Notes: a model not told the origin generated them from the sequence alone. A stretch of 64,000 nt of DNA from CAXMMR01 sp965198995 (GCA_965198995.1 CBDAQG010000002.1:1922001-1986000); one strand, 5' to 3'; positions 9,036 through 18,310 are shown, counted from the first letter of the stretch. Made by a program: numbers and translations.

Positions 9036-9986
9036 ATGACGCTCCCCGCCATCTTCGACCGTCTCGAACTTCCCGTCATCGCCTCACCGCTGTTCATCAT
9101 CTCCGGCCCGGAGTTGGTGATTGCGCAGTGCCGGGCCGGCGTCGTCGGCTCGTTTCCGGCGCTGAACGCCCGCCCGGGCCCGGTGCTGGAGGAGTGGCTG
9201 CGCCGCATCGAGGGTGAGCTCGGCGAGACTGACGCGCCGTTCGCCGTCAACCAGATCGTGCATCGCTCGAACGACCGGCTGATGCACGATGTCGAGCTTT
9301 GCGTGAAGTACAAGGTGCCGATCGTGATCACCTCGCTCGGCGCGCGCGAGGAGGTGAACGAGGCGGTGCACTCCTATGGCGGCATCGTGCTGCACGACGT
9401 GATCAACGACCAGTTCGCTCGCAAGGCGATCAGCAAGGGCGCCGATGGGCTCATCGCGGTGGCCGCCGGCGCCGGCGGCCATGCCGGGACGCTGTCGCCG
9501 TTTGCGCTCATCGGCGAAATCCGCCGCTGGTTCGACGGCCCGCTGGCGCTGTCCGGCGCCATCGCCACCGGCGACGCGGTGCTGGCAGCGCAGGCGAGCG
9601 GCGCCGACCTCGCCTATGTCGGCTCGGCGTTCATCGCCACCGAGGAGGCGAACGCTGCGCCGGCCTACAAGCAGATGCTGGTGGAGAGCGGCGCCGGCGA
9701 CATCGTCTACACCGACCTGATCACCGGCGTGCACGGCAACTACCTGCGCGGCAGCCTGGTCGCCTCAGGGCTCGACCCGGACAACCTGCCGCGCGGCGAC
9801 GTCAAGGCGATGAGCTTCGCCAGTAACGGCGCGAAGGCCTGGCGGGACGTCTGGGGCTCCGGCCAAGGCATCGGCAGCGTGCAGTCGGTGTTGCCAACCG
9901 CCGACCTGGTGGCGCGGCTGCAGTCGGAATACGGAGCGGCAAGGGAGCGGCTGGGGCTGAGCCATAGGACGATGGCGGCGGCCTAG
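9036..9986 (+). CDS. NAD(P)H-dependent flavin oxidoreductase / nitronate monooxygenase
   Basis: A 316-aa FMN enzyme of the 2-nitropropane-dioxygenase/nitronate monooxygenase family. Evidence is the N-terminal PVIASPLFIISGPELVIA, the phosphate-binding VAAGAGGHAGTLSPFALIGE (about residues 142-162), ALSGAIATGDAVLAAQASGA and YVGSAFIATEEA. These enzymes oxidise nitronates or act as flavin oxidoreductases; the true substrate is not evident. It follows the two acyl-CoA ligases on the same strand, separated by a family B repeat. Confidence 0.88.
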   Translation: MTLPAIFDRLELPVIASPLFIISGPELVIAQCRAGVVGSFPALNARPGPVLEEWLRRIEGELGETDAPFAVNQIVHRSNDRLMHDVELCVKYKVPIVITSLGAREEVNEAVHSYGGIVLHDVINDQFARKAISKGADGLIAVAAGAGGHAGTLSPFALIGEIRRWFDGPLALSGAIATGDAVLAAQASGADLAYVGSAFIATEEANAAPAYKQMLVESGAGDIVYTDLITGVHGNYLRGSLVASGLDPDNLPRGDVKAMSFASNGAKAWRDVWGSGQGIGSVQSVLPTADLVARLQSEYGAARERLGLSHRTMAAA

Positions 9987-10028
9987 CGAGAGGTCGTCGC
10001 CGACGGACTGTCTGATGCACGCCGACGA

Positions 10029-10698
10029 TCAAAGCAGCCCGTTCATCCCCTGGCGGATGAGCGTTTCTGCAGCTGCGTTGTCAGCAGCGTTGACAAACCC
10101 GACGTGACCGACACCGCTTGTCGTCGTGAGCTTGGCCCACAATGCCGTTTTGTAACGGGCGTGCACGCTTAGATCGGGCAGCACAATATCGTTGGTCTTG
10201 TGCGTGACGTAGAGAAGCGACGCCGATCTCGACCTGTCGAACAGCGCATCGCAGACTGCGTTGTAGTCAGGCTGATCCCAGGCCTGGTCGCTCTCGGGAT
10301 GAAACAGCACATACAGCGTTGGGCTTGAATCGGCCAGCGTAGCGCGCATGCGCTCCACACATCGAACCAAGTATTCGTGGTCCTCCGGGCAGCGTAGTGG
10401 GTCACGATGATTGAAGACCGGACTAGGACGCGACATCAGCTTGTTGTAGACCGTATGGAAACAGCGCTTACCGGTCTCTCGCGGTCTACTCTGTAGTTGT
10501 TAGGATCCAAGAACGATCTGAAGTCATCATTTAGGCAATGCGCGACCATTTCGGCGTTAGAGAATATCCAGTCGAATGGATAGCTCTCGGTCTTCAGCCC
10601 ATACGCTTCAGCAGTTCGGACGTCATACAAGCCGAGCCGAGGCTGACAACCCTCGTCGCAGATTGAACGGACGGTTGTTCTAGCAAAGCCGCTCCCAT
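10029..10698 (-). pseudogene. frameshifted DUF1796 papain-like cysteine peptidase homologue
   Basis: Reading leftward from the ATG at 10698, three frames must be joined. The first reads VVSLGSACMTSELLKRMG and hits TGA. One frame over continues LKTESYPFDWIFSNAEMV and NDDFRSFLDPNNYRVDRE. A third continues ETGKRCFHTVYNKLM and SRPSPVFNHRD to the stop at 10029. The joined order matches the DUF1796 family (SLGSxC, YPFDWIFS, NHRD). The shifts map to a CCC run at 10598-10600 (one base lost) and a (TC)3 run at 10475-10480 (likely one extra GA/TC unit). The DNA is less GC-rich than its neighbours, suggesting acquired sequence. Two sequencing errors are the alternative. Confidence 0.75.
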
Positions 10699-10871
10699 CA
10701 CAACCTCCCTAACGGTAGGCTCACAGGCTAACTGACTTAACCTCCGGTTGTCATTGCTCCTGAACATTCATCAGGCGCCCCCACGTCATCCCGTGCTGAC
10801 AGGATTTTAGAGGCTTCAGCCTTGACGGATTTAGGAGCAATGCTCCGGATCTTTCCGGTCGCAGCAACACG

Positions 10872-11249
10872 CTAATCTTCTTCGAGCATGTCCTGCCGAG
10901 GATCCAGCGCTCGCCAATCACGCTCCTCCTCGCTCGCCGCACGGTCGGCAAAATCGCCGAGTTCCGCGGCCGAGCGCCAGCCCGCCTCCGCCGCGTCGAC
11001 CACCTCGGCGTCCTCGCCGAACGCGAACCAGGCGTCCAGCACCTCGCGCGACGCCATCCCCGGCGAACGGCAGCGCTCCACGCTGTCACGCACGTAGGCG
11101 CGAGCGAAGGCGTTGGCCTGCATCAGCGTCGGGAAGCCGGAAACCTCCTCGACCACGTTGTCCTCGGCGCCGCCCGACAGGTCGAGAATGCGCACCCGCC
11201 AGCCGCCCTCGGGGGCGAACAGGTCACCGACCGACACGCCCTCGCTCAT
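10872..11249 (-). CDS. conserved hypothetical protein upstream partner of nadE
   Basis: A 125-aa acidic protein with no motif I can assign. The N-terminal half (GWRVRILDLSGGAEDNVVEE, then FPTLMQANAFARAYVRDSVE) looks like a small folded domain; the C-terminal third is charged and ends EED. Its start overlaps the nadE stop by four bases (ATGA), so it is translated after nadE from the same message. Codon use is like its neighbours, so it is probably a real gene. Confidence 0.75.
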   Translation of the reverse strand: MSEGVSVGDLFAPEGGWRVRILDLSGGAEDNVVEEVSGFPTLMQANAFARAYVRDSVERCRSPGMASREVLDAWFAFGEDAEVVDAAEAGWRSAAELGDFADRAASEEERDWRALDPRQDMLEED

Positions 11250-12946
11250 CGCAGCAGGTCCGTATAGCCGTTGGTGATCGGGTAGCGGCGGTCGCGGCCG
11301 AAGGCGCGCGAGGTGATCTTCACGCCCGGCGGCGCCTGCCGGCGCTTGTACTCGGCCCGGTCAAGCAGCTTCCAGACCTTCAGCACGGTCGGGCGGTCCA
11401 TGCCCTGGTCGACCAGCTCGTCGATCGAGTGCTCGCCCTCGATCAGGCCGGCAAGGATCGCGTCCAGCACCGGGTAGGGCGGCAGGCTGTCGTCGTCGCG
11501 CTGGTCGGCGCGCAGCTCCGCCGAGGGCGGCTTGCTGATTACCCGCTCGGGCATCACCGGCCCCGCCGGCCCCAGCGCATGCGGCGGCCGGTGCTCGTTT
11601 CGCCAGCGACACAGCTCGAACACGGTGGTCTTGTAGACGTCCTTCAGCACCGAGTAGCCGCCGCACATGTCGCCATACAGCGTCGCGTAGCCGACCGACA
11701 TCTCGGACTTGTTGCCGGTGGTCAGCACCATGTGGCCGAACTTGTTGCTGCACGCCATCAGGATCAGCCCGCGCGCGCGGGACTGCATGTTCTCCTCCGT
11801 CAGGTCGTGCTCGCGGCCGTGGAACAGCGCCTCCAGCACGTCGTCGAAGGCGCCGATCGGTCCGGCGATCGGCACCGTGTCACAGCGCACGCCGAGCAGG
11901 CGCGCGCACTCGGCGGCGTCCTCCAGCGAGTGCGCCGAAGTGTAGCGGCTCGGCAGCATCAGCGTGCGCACGCGCTCCGGCCCGAGCGCGTCCACCGCAA
12001 TCGCCGCCGACAACGCGCTGTCGATGCCGCCGGAGAGGCCCAGGATCACGCCGGGGAAGCGGTTCTTGTTGACGTAGTCCGCAAGCCCGACGACGAGGCC
12101 GCGATAGATCCCCTCCAGCCGTCCGAGCTCGCGCGGCAGCGGCCGCAGCTCGGCGCAGCACAGCGCCTCGCCCTCCGCCCGCAACCAGTCGGTGACCAGC
12201 AGCGCCGTCTCGAACGACGGCGCGACGGCGGCGAGCGAGCGGTCGGCATTGAGCACGAAGGAGGCGCCGTCGAACACCAGCTCGTCCTGCCCACCCACCT
12301 GTGCTGCGAACACGAACGGCAGCCCGGTCTCGACCACCCGGGCAATCGCGAGCTGCACCCGGCGGCCGGACTTGCTGTCCTCGAACGGCGAGGCGTTGAT
12401 CGACAGCAGCAGCTCGGCGCCACTCTCCTGCAGCGTCTGCGACACCGCCGGCAGCCACCAATCCTCGCACACCATCAGGCCGAGGCGCACCCCGCGCAGG
12501 CTCACCGGGCCGGGCGACGGACCGGCGTCGAACACCCGCTTGTCGTCGAAGACGCCATAATTCGGCAGCTCGTGCTTGGCGCGGCGGGCGACGATGCGGC
12601 CACCATCCAGCACAAAGGCGGCGTTGTAGAGCCTGTCGCCGTCGCGCCACGGGCCGCCGACGATCAGCGCCGGCCCGCCATCCGCGGTCTCACCGGCCAG
12701 GCGTTCGATCGCCGCCTCGCACACCGCGACGAAGGACGGCTTGCGCACCAGGTCCTCCGGCGGATAGCCGCAGATCGAGAACTCCGGGGTGACGACGACG
12801 TCGGCACCCTGCTCCGCCGCCCGCTCACGCGCCGCGCGGATCAGCGTCGCATTATGCTCCACCTCGCCAAGCCGCGGGTTGAGCTGGGCGATGGCAAGGC
12901 GCAGGGCGGGACGTTGGGCTGGGTGATGCGGGTCGGGCGCGGGCAT
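11246..12946 (-). CDS. nadE: glutamine-dependent NAD+ synthetase
   Basis: This enzyme amidates deamido-NAD to NAD+, using glutamine as nitrogen source. The 566-aa product has two domains. The N-terminal nitrilase-type glutaminase carries the catalytic set Glu55 (VTPEFSICGYPPEDL), Lys124 (KHELPNYGVFDDKR) and Cys160 (MVCEDWW). The C-terminal synthetase carries the PP-loop LGLSGGIDSALSAAIA (about residue 300), then ACSNKFGHMVLTTGNKSE. All key residues are present. It heads a two-gene unit with the small hypothetical gene downstream. Confidence 0.96.
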   Translation of the reverse strand: MPAPDPHHPAQRPALRLAIAQLNPRLGEVEHNATLIRAARERAAEQGADVVVTPEFSICGYPPEDLVRKPSFVAVCEAAIERLAGETADGGPALIVGGPWRDGDRLYNAAFVLDGGRIVARRAKHELPNYGVFDDKRVFDAGPSPGPVSLRGVRLGLMVCEDWWLPAVSQTLQESGAELLLSINASPFEDSKSGRRVQLAIARVVETGLPFVFAAQVGGQDELVFDGASFVLNADRSLAAVAPSFETALLVTDWLRAEGEALCCAELRPLPRELGRLEGIYRGLVVGLADYVNKNRFPGVILGLSGGIDSALSAAIAVDALGPERVRTLMLPSRYTSAHSLEDAAECARLLGVRCDTVPIAGPIGAFDDVLEALFHGREHDLTEENMQSRARGLILMACSNKFGHMVLTTGNKSEMSVGYATLYGDMCGGYSVLKDVYKTTVFELCRWRNEHRPPHALGPAGPVMPERVISKPPSAELRADQRDDDSLPPYPVLDAILAGLIEGEHSIDELVDQGMDRPTVLKVWKLLDRAEYKRRQAPPGVKITSRAFGRDRRYPITNGYTDLLR

Positions 12947-12994
12947 GCCTATCAGGCTAGGCGCGGGGGCAGCCTACTTCAACGCTACACATTC

Positions 12995-13023
12995 TTGATA
13001 CCCGCCATGATGAAACCTGTTAT
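12995..13023 (+). promoter_or_regulatory. candidate sigma-70-type promoter for the EAL gene
   Basis: TTGATA (12995-13000) and TGTTAT (13018-13023) are separated by 17 bases, 48 bp before the EAL gene start, in an AT-enriched stretch of otherwise GC-rich DNA. The -10 overlaps a short palindrome GTTATAAC. Confidence 0.4.
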
Positions 13024-13070
13024 AACCGGCTCGCGGCCAAAACAGGTACGCTGCCAGACTGGAGAGCCAC

Positions 13071-13829
13071 GTGCCGGCGACGGCCCACGATCCGACCCGG
13101 CCGCAATGCGGCGCTTGCATGGTGCAGCCCTTCCCGTTCTCGATGGCCTTCCAGCCGATCGTCAACGTGCCGGCCCGACGACTCTACGCGTATGAGGCGC
13201 TGGTGCGCGGCCCCGCCGGCGAGGACGCCCGCAGCGTGCTCGACCAGGTGACTGAAGCCAACCGCCACGCCTTCGACCAGTCGATCCGGCGGTGCGCCAT
13301 CGAGCTTGCGACCCGCAACGGGATCGTCGCCAGCGGCGCCGCTCTGTCGATCAACTTCATGCCGGCGGCCATGTACAATCCGGAGACCTGCGTGCAGGCC
13401 ACCGTGGCCGCGGCTAGGCGATGCGGCCTGCCGCTCGATCGGCTGATCTTCGAAATCACGGAGGAGGAGCGCATTGCCTCCTATGATCGGCTGCGGGCGA
13501 TCTTCGCCTGCTACCGGGGGCACGGCTTCCGTGCCGCGATCGACGATTTCGGCGCCGGCTACGCGGGGCTGAACCTGCTCGCCGAGTATCAGCCCGACCT
13601 GCTCAAGCTCGACATGACGCTGCTGCGCGGCATCGACGCCTCCCCCACCCGGCAGGCCATCGTCAGCAGCGTCATCGAGCTGTGCCGCATCCTGGAGGTG
13701 ACGGTGCTGGCCGAAGGCGTGGAGACGGAGGCCGAGCTGCACACCCTGCTCGACCTCGGCGTGTCGCTGTTCCAGGGGTTCCTGCTGGCCCGCCCGGCGT
13801 TCGAGGCGCTGCCGACGGCACGGATGTAA
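13071..13829 (+). CDS. EAL-domain cyclic-di-GMP phosphodiesterase
   Basis: A 252-aa stand-alone EAL domain that would hydrolyse c-di-GMP to pGpG. Catalytic and metal-binding motifs appear intact: EALVRG (EAL at residues 42-44), LSINFMP (Asn), FEITEEE, IDDFGAGYAGLNLLA (Asp-Asp), LLKLDMTLLR (Lys), VLAEGVETEAE and FQGFLLARP. There is no GGDEF, PAS or membrane segment, so it is a soluble enzyme without an obvious sensor. It is monocistronic, divergent from nadE and convergent with parC. Confidence 0.93.
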   Translation: MPATAHDPTRPQCGACMVQPFPFSMAFQPIVNVPARRLYAYEALVRGPAGEDARSVLDQVTEANRHAFDQSIRRCAIELATRNGIVASGAALSINFMPAAMYNPETCVQATVAAARRCGLPLDRLIFEITEEERIASYDRLRAIFACYRGHGFRAAIDDFGAGYAGLNLLAEYQPDLLKLDMTLLRGIDASPTRQAIVSSVIELCRILEVTVLAEGVETEAELHTLLDLGVSLFQGFLLARPAFEALPTARM

Positions 13830-13830
13830 C

Positions 13831-13904
13831 GGCCGGGGCGACGCCCCCGTCGTGCGCAGCACGCCGCCGCGTAACGGGTCCAGGAGCAGAGCTCCTGGCC
13901 CGCC
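13831..13904. repeat. family A solo fragment
   Basis: Contains GGGGCG-ACGCCCC and the hairpin CCAGGAGC-AGA-GCTCCTGG (about 13880-13898), between the convergent EAL gene and parC. The stem is a compensated variant of the CCAGGGC form. It could also act as a transcription end signal. Confidence 0.65.
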
Positions 13905-16118
13905 TTAAAACTTCCCACCCCTGGGAAAGCCGCTCGGCGGCAGCCGTCCTGCCGAGCCGCGCTCCCCGAGCCAGTCGCGCAGCGCCATCTCCACCCGGAT
14001 CTTCTCTCCCAGCCGCCAGCTCAGCCCCTGCGCCAGGGTGAACACCTTGGCGTCGCGCAGCCCGCCATCCTTGTAGCGCTGCAGCGTCACGCCGGCGCCG
14101 CGCGACAGCTCGGGCAGCTCGGCGAGCGGGAACACCAGCAGCCGCCGATTGTCGCCGACGACCGCCACGTGGTCGCCCTCGGCCGGCACGCAGAGCACCG
14201 CCTCCTCGCCCGCCCGCAGGTTCAGCACCTGCTTGCCGGTGCGCTTCTCGGCCAGCATGTCCTCGCTGCGCACCACGAAGCCGCGACCGCCGCTGGAGGC
14301 GATCAGCAGCCGCGTGCCCGCCCGATGCACGAGCACGGTGACGATCTCCTCGCTCGCCGGCAGGTCGGTCAGCACCCGGATCGCCTGGCCGTCGCCGCGG
14401 CCGCGCGGCAGGTCGGCGGCGCGCAGCGTGAACACGCGCCCGCCGGTCGCCAGCAGGCACAGCCGGTCGGTGGTTTCGCAGGGCAGGCAGAGCCGCAGCG
14501 CATCGCCCTCCTTGAAGCGCAGCTCGGCGGTGTCCGCGACGTGGCCGCGCACGCCGCGCACCCAGCCCTTCTCGGACAGCACCAGCGTGATCGGCTCCCG
14601 CTCCACCGGGATCATCTCGTCGATCCGGACCGCGGCCGGGGGTGCGGCGATCAGCGTGCGGCGGGCACCAAGGTCGCCCGAGCCGAAGCGCTCGCGCGTC
14701 TCGGCGATCTCGCCGGCGATCCGCCGCCAGCGCAGCGGCTCGCTCCCGAGCAGCGCCCGCACGTCCCGCCCCTCGCGCGACAGCGCCCTGTGCTCGCGCT
14801 TGATCTCGACCTCTTCAAGCCGGCGCAGCGAGCGCAGCCGCATGTTGAGGATGGCGTCGGCCTGCACCTCGTTCAGCGCGAAGGCGGCGATCAGGCCGCG
14901 CCTGGCATCGTCCTCCTCGCGAATGATGCGGATCACCTCGTCGAGGTTGAGGAACACGGCCAGAAAGCCGTCGAGCACCTCAAGGCGCCGGTCGATCGCG
15001 CCGAGCCGGAAGCGCGAGCGGCGCTCCAGCACCTCGTGGCGATGCGCGAGCCAAGCCTGCAGCACCTCGCGCAGCGACAGCACGCGCGGCACGCGCTCCC
15101 CGGTCAGCACGTTCATGTTGAGCGGGAAGCGGGTCTCGAGCGCGGTCGCCCGGAACAGCGTCTCCATCAGCACCGCCGGCTCGACGCCGCGGGTCTTCGG
15201 CTCCAGCACCAGGCGCACGCGCTCGGTGCTCTCGTCGCGAATGTCGCCGAGCAGCGGCAGCTTCTTCAGCTCCATCAGCTCCGCCACCTGCTCGATCAGC
15301 CGCGCCTTCTGCACCTGGTACGGGATCTCGGTCACCACGACCTGCCAGGTGCCGAAGCGGCCCTGCTCGACCTCGTAGCGCGCCCGCAGGCGAAAGCCGC
15401 CGCGGCCGGTCTCGTAGGCCGCCGCGATCGCCGCCGGCTCTTCGACCAGCAGGCCGCCGGTCGGGAAGTCCGGCCCCGGCATCAGCGCCAGCAGCTCGGC
15501 GACACTCGCCTCCGGGTGCTCGATCAGGTAGATCGCCGCGGCGCACACCTCGCCGGCATTGTGCGGCGGGATCGAGGTCGCCATGCCGACCGCGATCCCG
15601 GCCGCACCGTTCGCCAGCAGGTTGGGAAAGCCCGCCGGCATCACCACCGGCTCGCTCTCCTCGCCATCATAGGTGGCGCGGAAGTCCACCGAATCCTCGT
15701 CGATGCCGGCCAGCAGCGCCGCCGCCACCTCGGTGAGCCGCGCCTCGGTGTAGCGCATCGCCGCCGCGTTATCGCCGTCGATGTTACCGAAATTGCCCTG
15801 GCCCTCGACCAGCGGGTAGCGCACCGCGAAGTCCTGGGCGAGCCGGACCAGCGCCTCGTAGACCGCGCTGTCGCCGTGCGGGTGGTACTTGCCGATGACG
15901 TCGCCGACGACGCGGGCGCATTTCTTGAAGCCGGCCTTGGGGTCGAGCCGGAGCTGCTGCATGGCGTAGATCAGCCGGCGATGCACCGGCTTGAGGCCGT
16001 CGCGCACGTCCGGCAGGCTGCGCGACATGATGGTCGAGAGGGCGTAGGCGAGGTAGCGCTCGCTCAGGGCTTCGGCGAGCGGCGTCTCCTCGATGCGTCC
16101 GGCTAGGTCATCAGGCAA
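13905..16118 (-). CDS. parC: DNA topoisomerase IV subunit A
   Basis: The breakage-reunion subunit of topoisomerase IV, which decatenates daughter chromosomes with ParE. The 737-aa product has LPDVRDGLKPVHRRLIYAM, YHPHGDSAVYEALVRLAQ (quinolone-resistance region) and the active-site Tyr123 in AAAMRYTEARL. A C-terminal beta-propeller-like region (about residues 490-730) is shorter than in GyrA and lacks a clear GyrA box, which favours ParC. No partner parE is in the window. The stop abuts a family A fragment. Confidence 0.94.
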   Translation of the reverse strand: MPDDLAGRIEETPLAEALSERYLAYALSTIMSRSLPDVRDGLKPVHRRLIYAMQQLRLDPKAGFKKCARVVGDVIGKYHPHGDSAVYEALVRLAQDFAVRYPLVEGQGNFGNIDGDNAAAMRYTEARLTEVAAALLAGIDEDSVDFRATYDGEESEPVVMPAGFPNLLANGAAGIAVGMATSIPPHNAGEVCAAAIYLIEHPEASVAELLALMPGPDFPTGGLLVEEPAAIAAAYETGRGGFRLRARYEVEQGRFGTWQVVVTEIPYQVQKARLIEQVAELMELKKLPLLGDIRDESTERVRLVLEPKTRGVEPAVLMETLFRATALETRFPLNMNVLTGERVPRVLSLREVLQAWLAHRHEVLERRSRFRLGAIDRRLEVLDGFLAVFLNLDEVIRIIREEDDARRGLIAAFALNEVQADAILNMRLRSLRRLEEVEIKREHRALSREGRDVRALLGSEPLRWRRIAGEIAETRERFGSGDLGARRTLIAAPPAAVRIDEMIPVEREPITLVLSEKGWVRGVRGHVADTAELRFKEGDALRLCLPCETTDRLCLLATGGRVFTLRAADLPRGRGDGQAIRVLTDLPASEEIVTVLVHRAGTRLLIASSGGRGFVVRSEDMLAEKRTGKQVLNLRAGEEAVLCVPAEGDHVAVVGDNRRLLVFPLAELPELSRGAGVTLQRYKDGGLRDAKVFTLAQGLSWRLGEKIRVEMALRDWLGERGSAGRLPPSGFPRGGKF

Positions 16119-16144
16119 GGCGGGTTCCTCGAATCGAGCGTAAG

Positions 16145-16295
16145 AGAAGGCCAGGGGCCCTGCCCCTGGACCCCATTGTCACACGAAGGCATGCATTCGC
16201 ACGACGCTGGAGCCTCTAAAATCCGTCACTCAAGTATCGCGGGTCTGGGGGCGCCGCGCCCAGCAGAGTCCAGAGGCAGAGCCTCTGGCCTTCCT
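16145..16295. repeat. family A composite repeat, copy 2
   Basis: The left hairpin is CCAGGGGC-CCT-GCCCCTGG (about 16151-16169). The middle has remnants of the TTTTAGAGGCTCC module in inverse orientation (16209-16228). The right end is a GGGGGCGCCGCGCC stem and terminal hairpin CCAGAGGC-AGA-GCCTCTGG followed by CCTTCC. Its right end is read into the N-terminus of the osmoprotectant-binding protein. Confidence 0.8.
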
Positions 16296-17171
16296 CTACC
16301 CCGCAGGGCCTTCCTTGCCTGCCTCGCCGCCGGCGCGCCGAGCGCCCTCGTGATTGCCTCGAAGCTGGACACCGAAGGCGGTTTGCTGGGCGAGATGATG
16401 GTCCAGCTCCTGCGCCGCGCCGGGTTGCCGGTGCAGCCAAGGCTGCTGCTCGGGCCGACCCGGATCCTGCGCGAGGCAATGCTGGAGGGCCAGATCGACC
16501 TGTATCCCGAGTATACCGGCAACGGCGCCCTGTTCCACGACGACCGGTCAAACCCGGCCTGGCATCAGCCCGGCCCTGGCTGGCAGCGGGCGCGAGCGCT
16601 GGACGCGCCGCTCGGCATCACCTGGCTGGCGCCGGCGCCGGCGGACAACACCTGGGTGATCGCGGTCCGTCGCGAGCTGGCGGCGGCGGGATTGACGACG
16701 CTGGATGGGCTCGCCGGCTGGCTGGCTCAGGATCGGGCGTTCAAGCTGGCCTGCTCGGCAGAGTTCGTCGACAGCCCGGCGGCGCTGCCCGCCTTCCAGT
16801 CGGCGTACGGCTTCCGCCTGCCGGAGGCGCGGCTGCTCACCCTGGCCGGCGGCGACACCGCGGCGACGATCCGGGCGGCGGCGGAGGCGATCTCGGGGGT
16901 GAACGCCGCGATGGCCTACGGCACGGACGGCGCCTTGCGCACGCTCGGGCTGCTGGCGCTGGCCGACCCACGCGGCGCCCAGATCGTCTACCAGCCCTGC
17001 CCGGTGATCCGCAGCGCGGCGCTGGCGCGGGCGCCGCAGATCGCCGCGCTGCTGCAGCCGGTTTTCGCCTCGCTCAGCCTGTCGGCGTTGCAGGGGCTCA
17101 ACGCGCGCATTGCGGTCGACGGCGAGGACGCCTCGGCGGTGGCCGCGGATTGGCTGCGTCGGCTCGGATGA
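16176..17171 (+). CDS. osmF: glycine-betaine/choline-type ABC substrate-binding protein (OsmF/YehZ-like)
   Basis: The periplasmic solute-binding component of an osmoprotectant importer. The 331-aa frame has an RRAFLACLAAGAPSAL export-signal-like stretch (about 43-58). It then shows the OsmF/ProX pattern: LDTEGGLLGEMMVQLLRRAGL, GPTRILREAMLEGQIDLYPEYTGNG, then PADNTWVIAVRREL. No ATG lies just before the signal sequence: residues 1 to about 41 are encoded by a family A repeat. The true start may be a non-ATG codon near 16290, or the repeat may have supplied a new start. The next gene overlaps by four bases. Confidence 0.85.
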   Translation: MSHEGMHSHDAGASKIRHSSIAGLGAPRPAESRGRASGLPLPRRAFLACLAAGAPSALVIASKLDTEGGLLGEMMVQLLRRAGLPVQPRLLLGPTRILREAMLEGQIDLYPEYTGNGALFHDDRSNPAWHQPGPGWQRARALDAPLGITWLAPAPADNTWVIAVRRELAAAGLTTLDGLAGWLAQDRAFKLACSAEFVDSPAALPAFQSAYGFRLPEARLLTLAGGDTAATIRAAAEAISGVNAAMAYGTDGALRTLGLLALADPRGAQIVYQPCPVIRSAALARAPQIAALLQPVFASLSLSALQGLNARIAVDGEDASAVAADWLRRLG

Positions 17172-18310
17172 ACCGGGTGCGGCTGCTGCTCCTCGCGGTG
17201 GCGGCGATCGGGTTGTGCGGCCTCGGCTTCGTCTCGCTGGCGCCGAACCGCTTGACCTCCGGCCAACCTCTCGCCGTCTGGCAGGTCGGGGCCGCCGCGC
17301 CCGCCGTGCTTGGGGTGTGCGGGCTGGCGCTGCTGGCAAGCGGTTGGCGGCGCCGACGAGGCGTCGACCTGCTCGGCCTCGTCTCGGCGCTGGCGATGGT
17401 GGGGGCGCTCGCCTGGCTGGTCGGCCGGGCGGCGAGCCTGCGGGCGGGTGCGCTGGGGCCGGCGACGCGGGTGTCGGTCGGCGCCGGGGCGTGGCTGGCG
17501 CTGGCGGCCGCCGGGCTCGCGGCGGTCGACGCGCTGCAGCGGCTGCGCGCCGGGTTCGCAGCCCGGCTGGCGGTGCTGGCGGCGGCGCTGGCCGGCCTGT
17601 GGCTGCTGGCCGCCTCGGGTGCGCTGGACCAGGTGTCGCTCGCCCGCGAATACGCCAGCCATCGCGCGGCGTTCGCCGCCGAGCTGCTGCGGCATTGCTG
17701 GCTGGTGGCGATGAGTGTCGGCCCGGCGCTGCTGATCGGCATCCCGCTGGGCCTACTGGGCACCCGCCGGCCACGGCTCGGTGCGGCGGCGTTCGGCGGC
17801 CTGAACCTGCTGCAGACCGTGCCCTCGGTGGCGCTGTTCGGGCTGCTGATCGGCCCGCTCGCCGCCCTCGGCGCCGCCGTGCCGCTGCTCGCCCGGCTCG
17901 GCATCCAGGGCATCGGGCCGGCGCCGGCGATCATCGCGCTGGTGCTCTATGCATTGCTGCCGGTCGCCCGCGGCACGGCGGCCGCGGTCGCCTCGGTGGA
18001 CCCGGCGGTGCTGGAGGTGGCGCAGGGCATCGGCATGGGACGCGGCGCGACGCTGCTGCGCGTCGTGCTGCCGCTGGCCGCGCCCGTGGCGGTGGCGGCG
18101 CTGCGCCTGGTGGTCGTGCAGGCGATCGGGCTGGCCGTCATCGCGGCGCTGATCGGCGCCGGCGGGCTCGGCGCCTTCGTCTTCGAGGGTGTCGCCCAGG
18201 ATGCGACCGACCTAGTGCTGCTCGGCGCCCTGCCCGCCATCGGCCTCGCGTTGGTCGCCGACCTGCTGCTGCAGGCGCTCGCCGCCGCCCTCGACCGGCG
18301 CACCGCTTGA
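17168..18310 (+). CDS. yehY: osmoprotectant ABC transporter permease (YehY-like)
   Basis: A 380-aa integral membrane permease, close to the length of E. coli YehY. The N-terminal half has several hydrophobic helices. The C-terminal half is the BPD-type permease domain with LLQTVPSVALFGLLIGPL and the EAA-like loop VLEVAQGIGMGRGATLLRVVLPLA. I chose the ATG at 17168, which overlaps the stop of the binding-protein gene (ATGA), over an in-frame GTG-type start 18 bases upstream. It is followed without gap by the ATPase gene. Confidence 0.88.
   Translation: MNRVRLLLLAVAAIGLCGLGFVSLAPNRLTSGQPLAVWQVGAAAPAVLGVCGLALLASGWRRRRGVDLLGLVSALAMVGALAWLVGRAASLRAGALGPATRVSVGAGAWLALAAAGLAAVDALQRLRAGFAARLAVLAAALAGLWLLAASGALDQVSLAREYASHRAAFAAELLRHCWLVAMSVGPALLIGIPLGLLGTRRPRLGAAAFGGLNLLQTVPSVALFGLLIGPLAALGAAVPLLARLGIQGIGPAPAIIALVLYALLPVARGTAAAVASVDPAVLEVAQGIGMGRGATLLRVVLPLAAPVAVAALRLVVVQAIGLAVIAALIGAGGLGAFVFEGVAQDATDLVLLGALPAIGLALVADLLLQALAAALDRRTA

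Noticed and set aside
14169..16106. A 645-aa frame opposite parC
   Set aside because: High-GC antisense shadow rich in His, Gln and Arg with no domain pattern; parC is unmistakable.
17110..18306. A long open frame upstream of and in phase with yehX
   Set aside because: It is rich in Arg/Gly/Ala from high-GC composition and overlaps yehY entirely; the ABC ATPase motifs start only at 18307.
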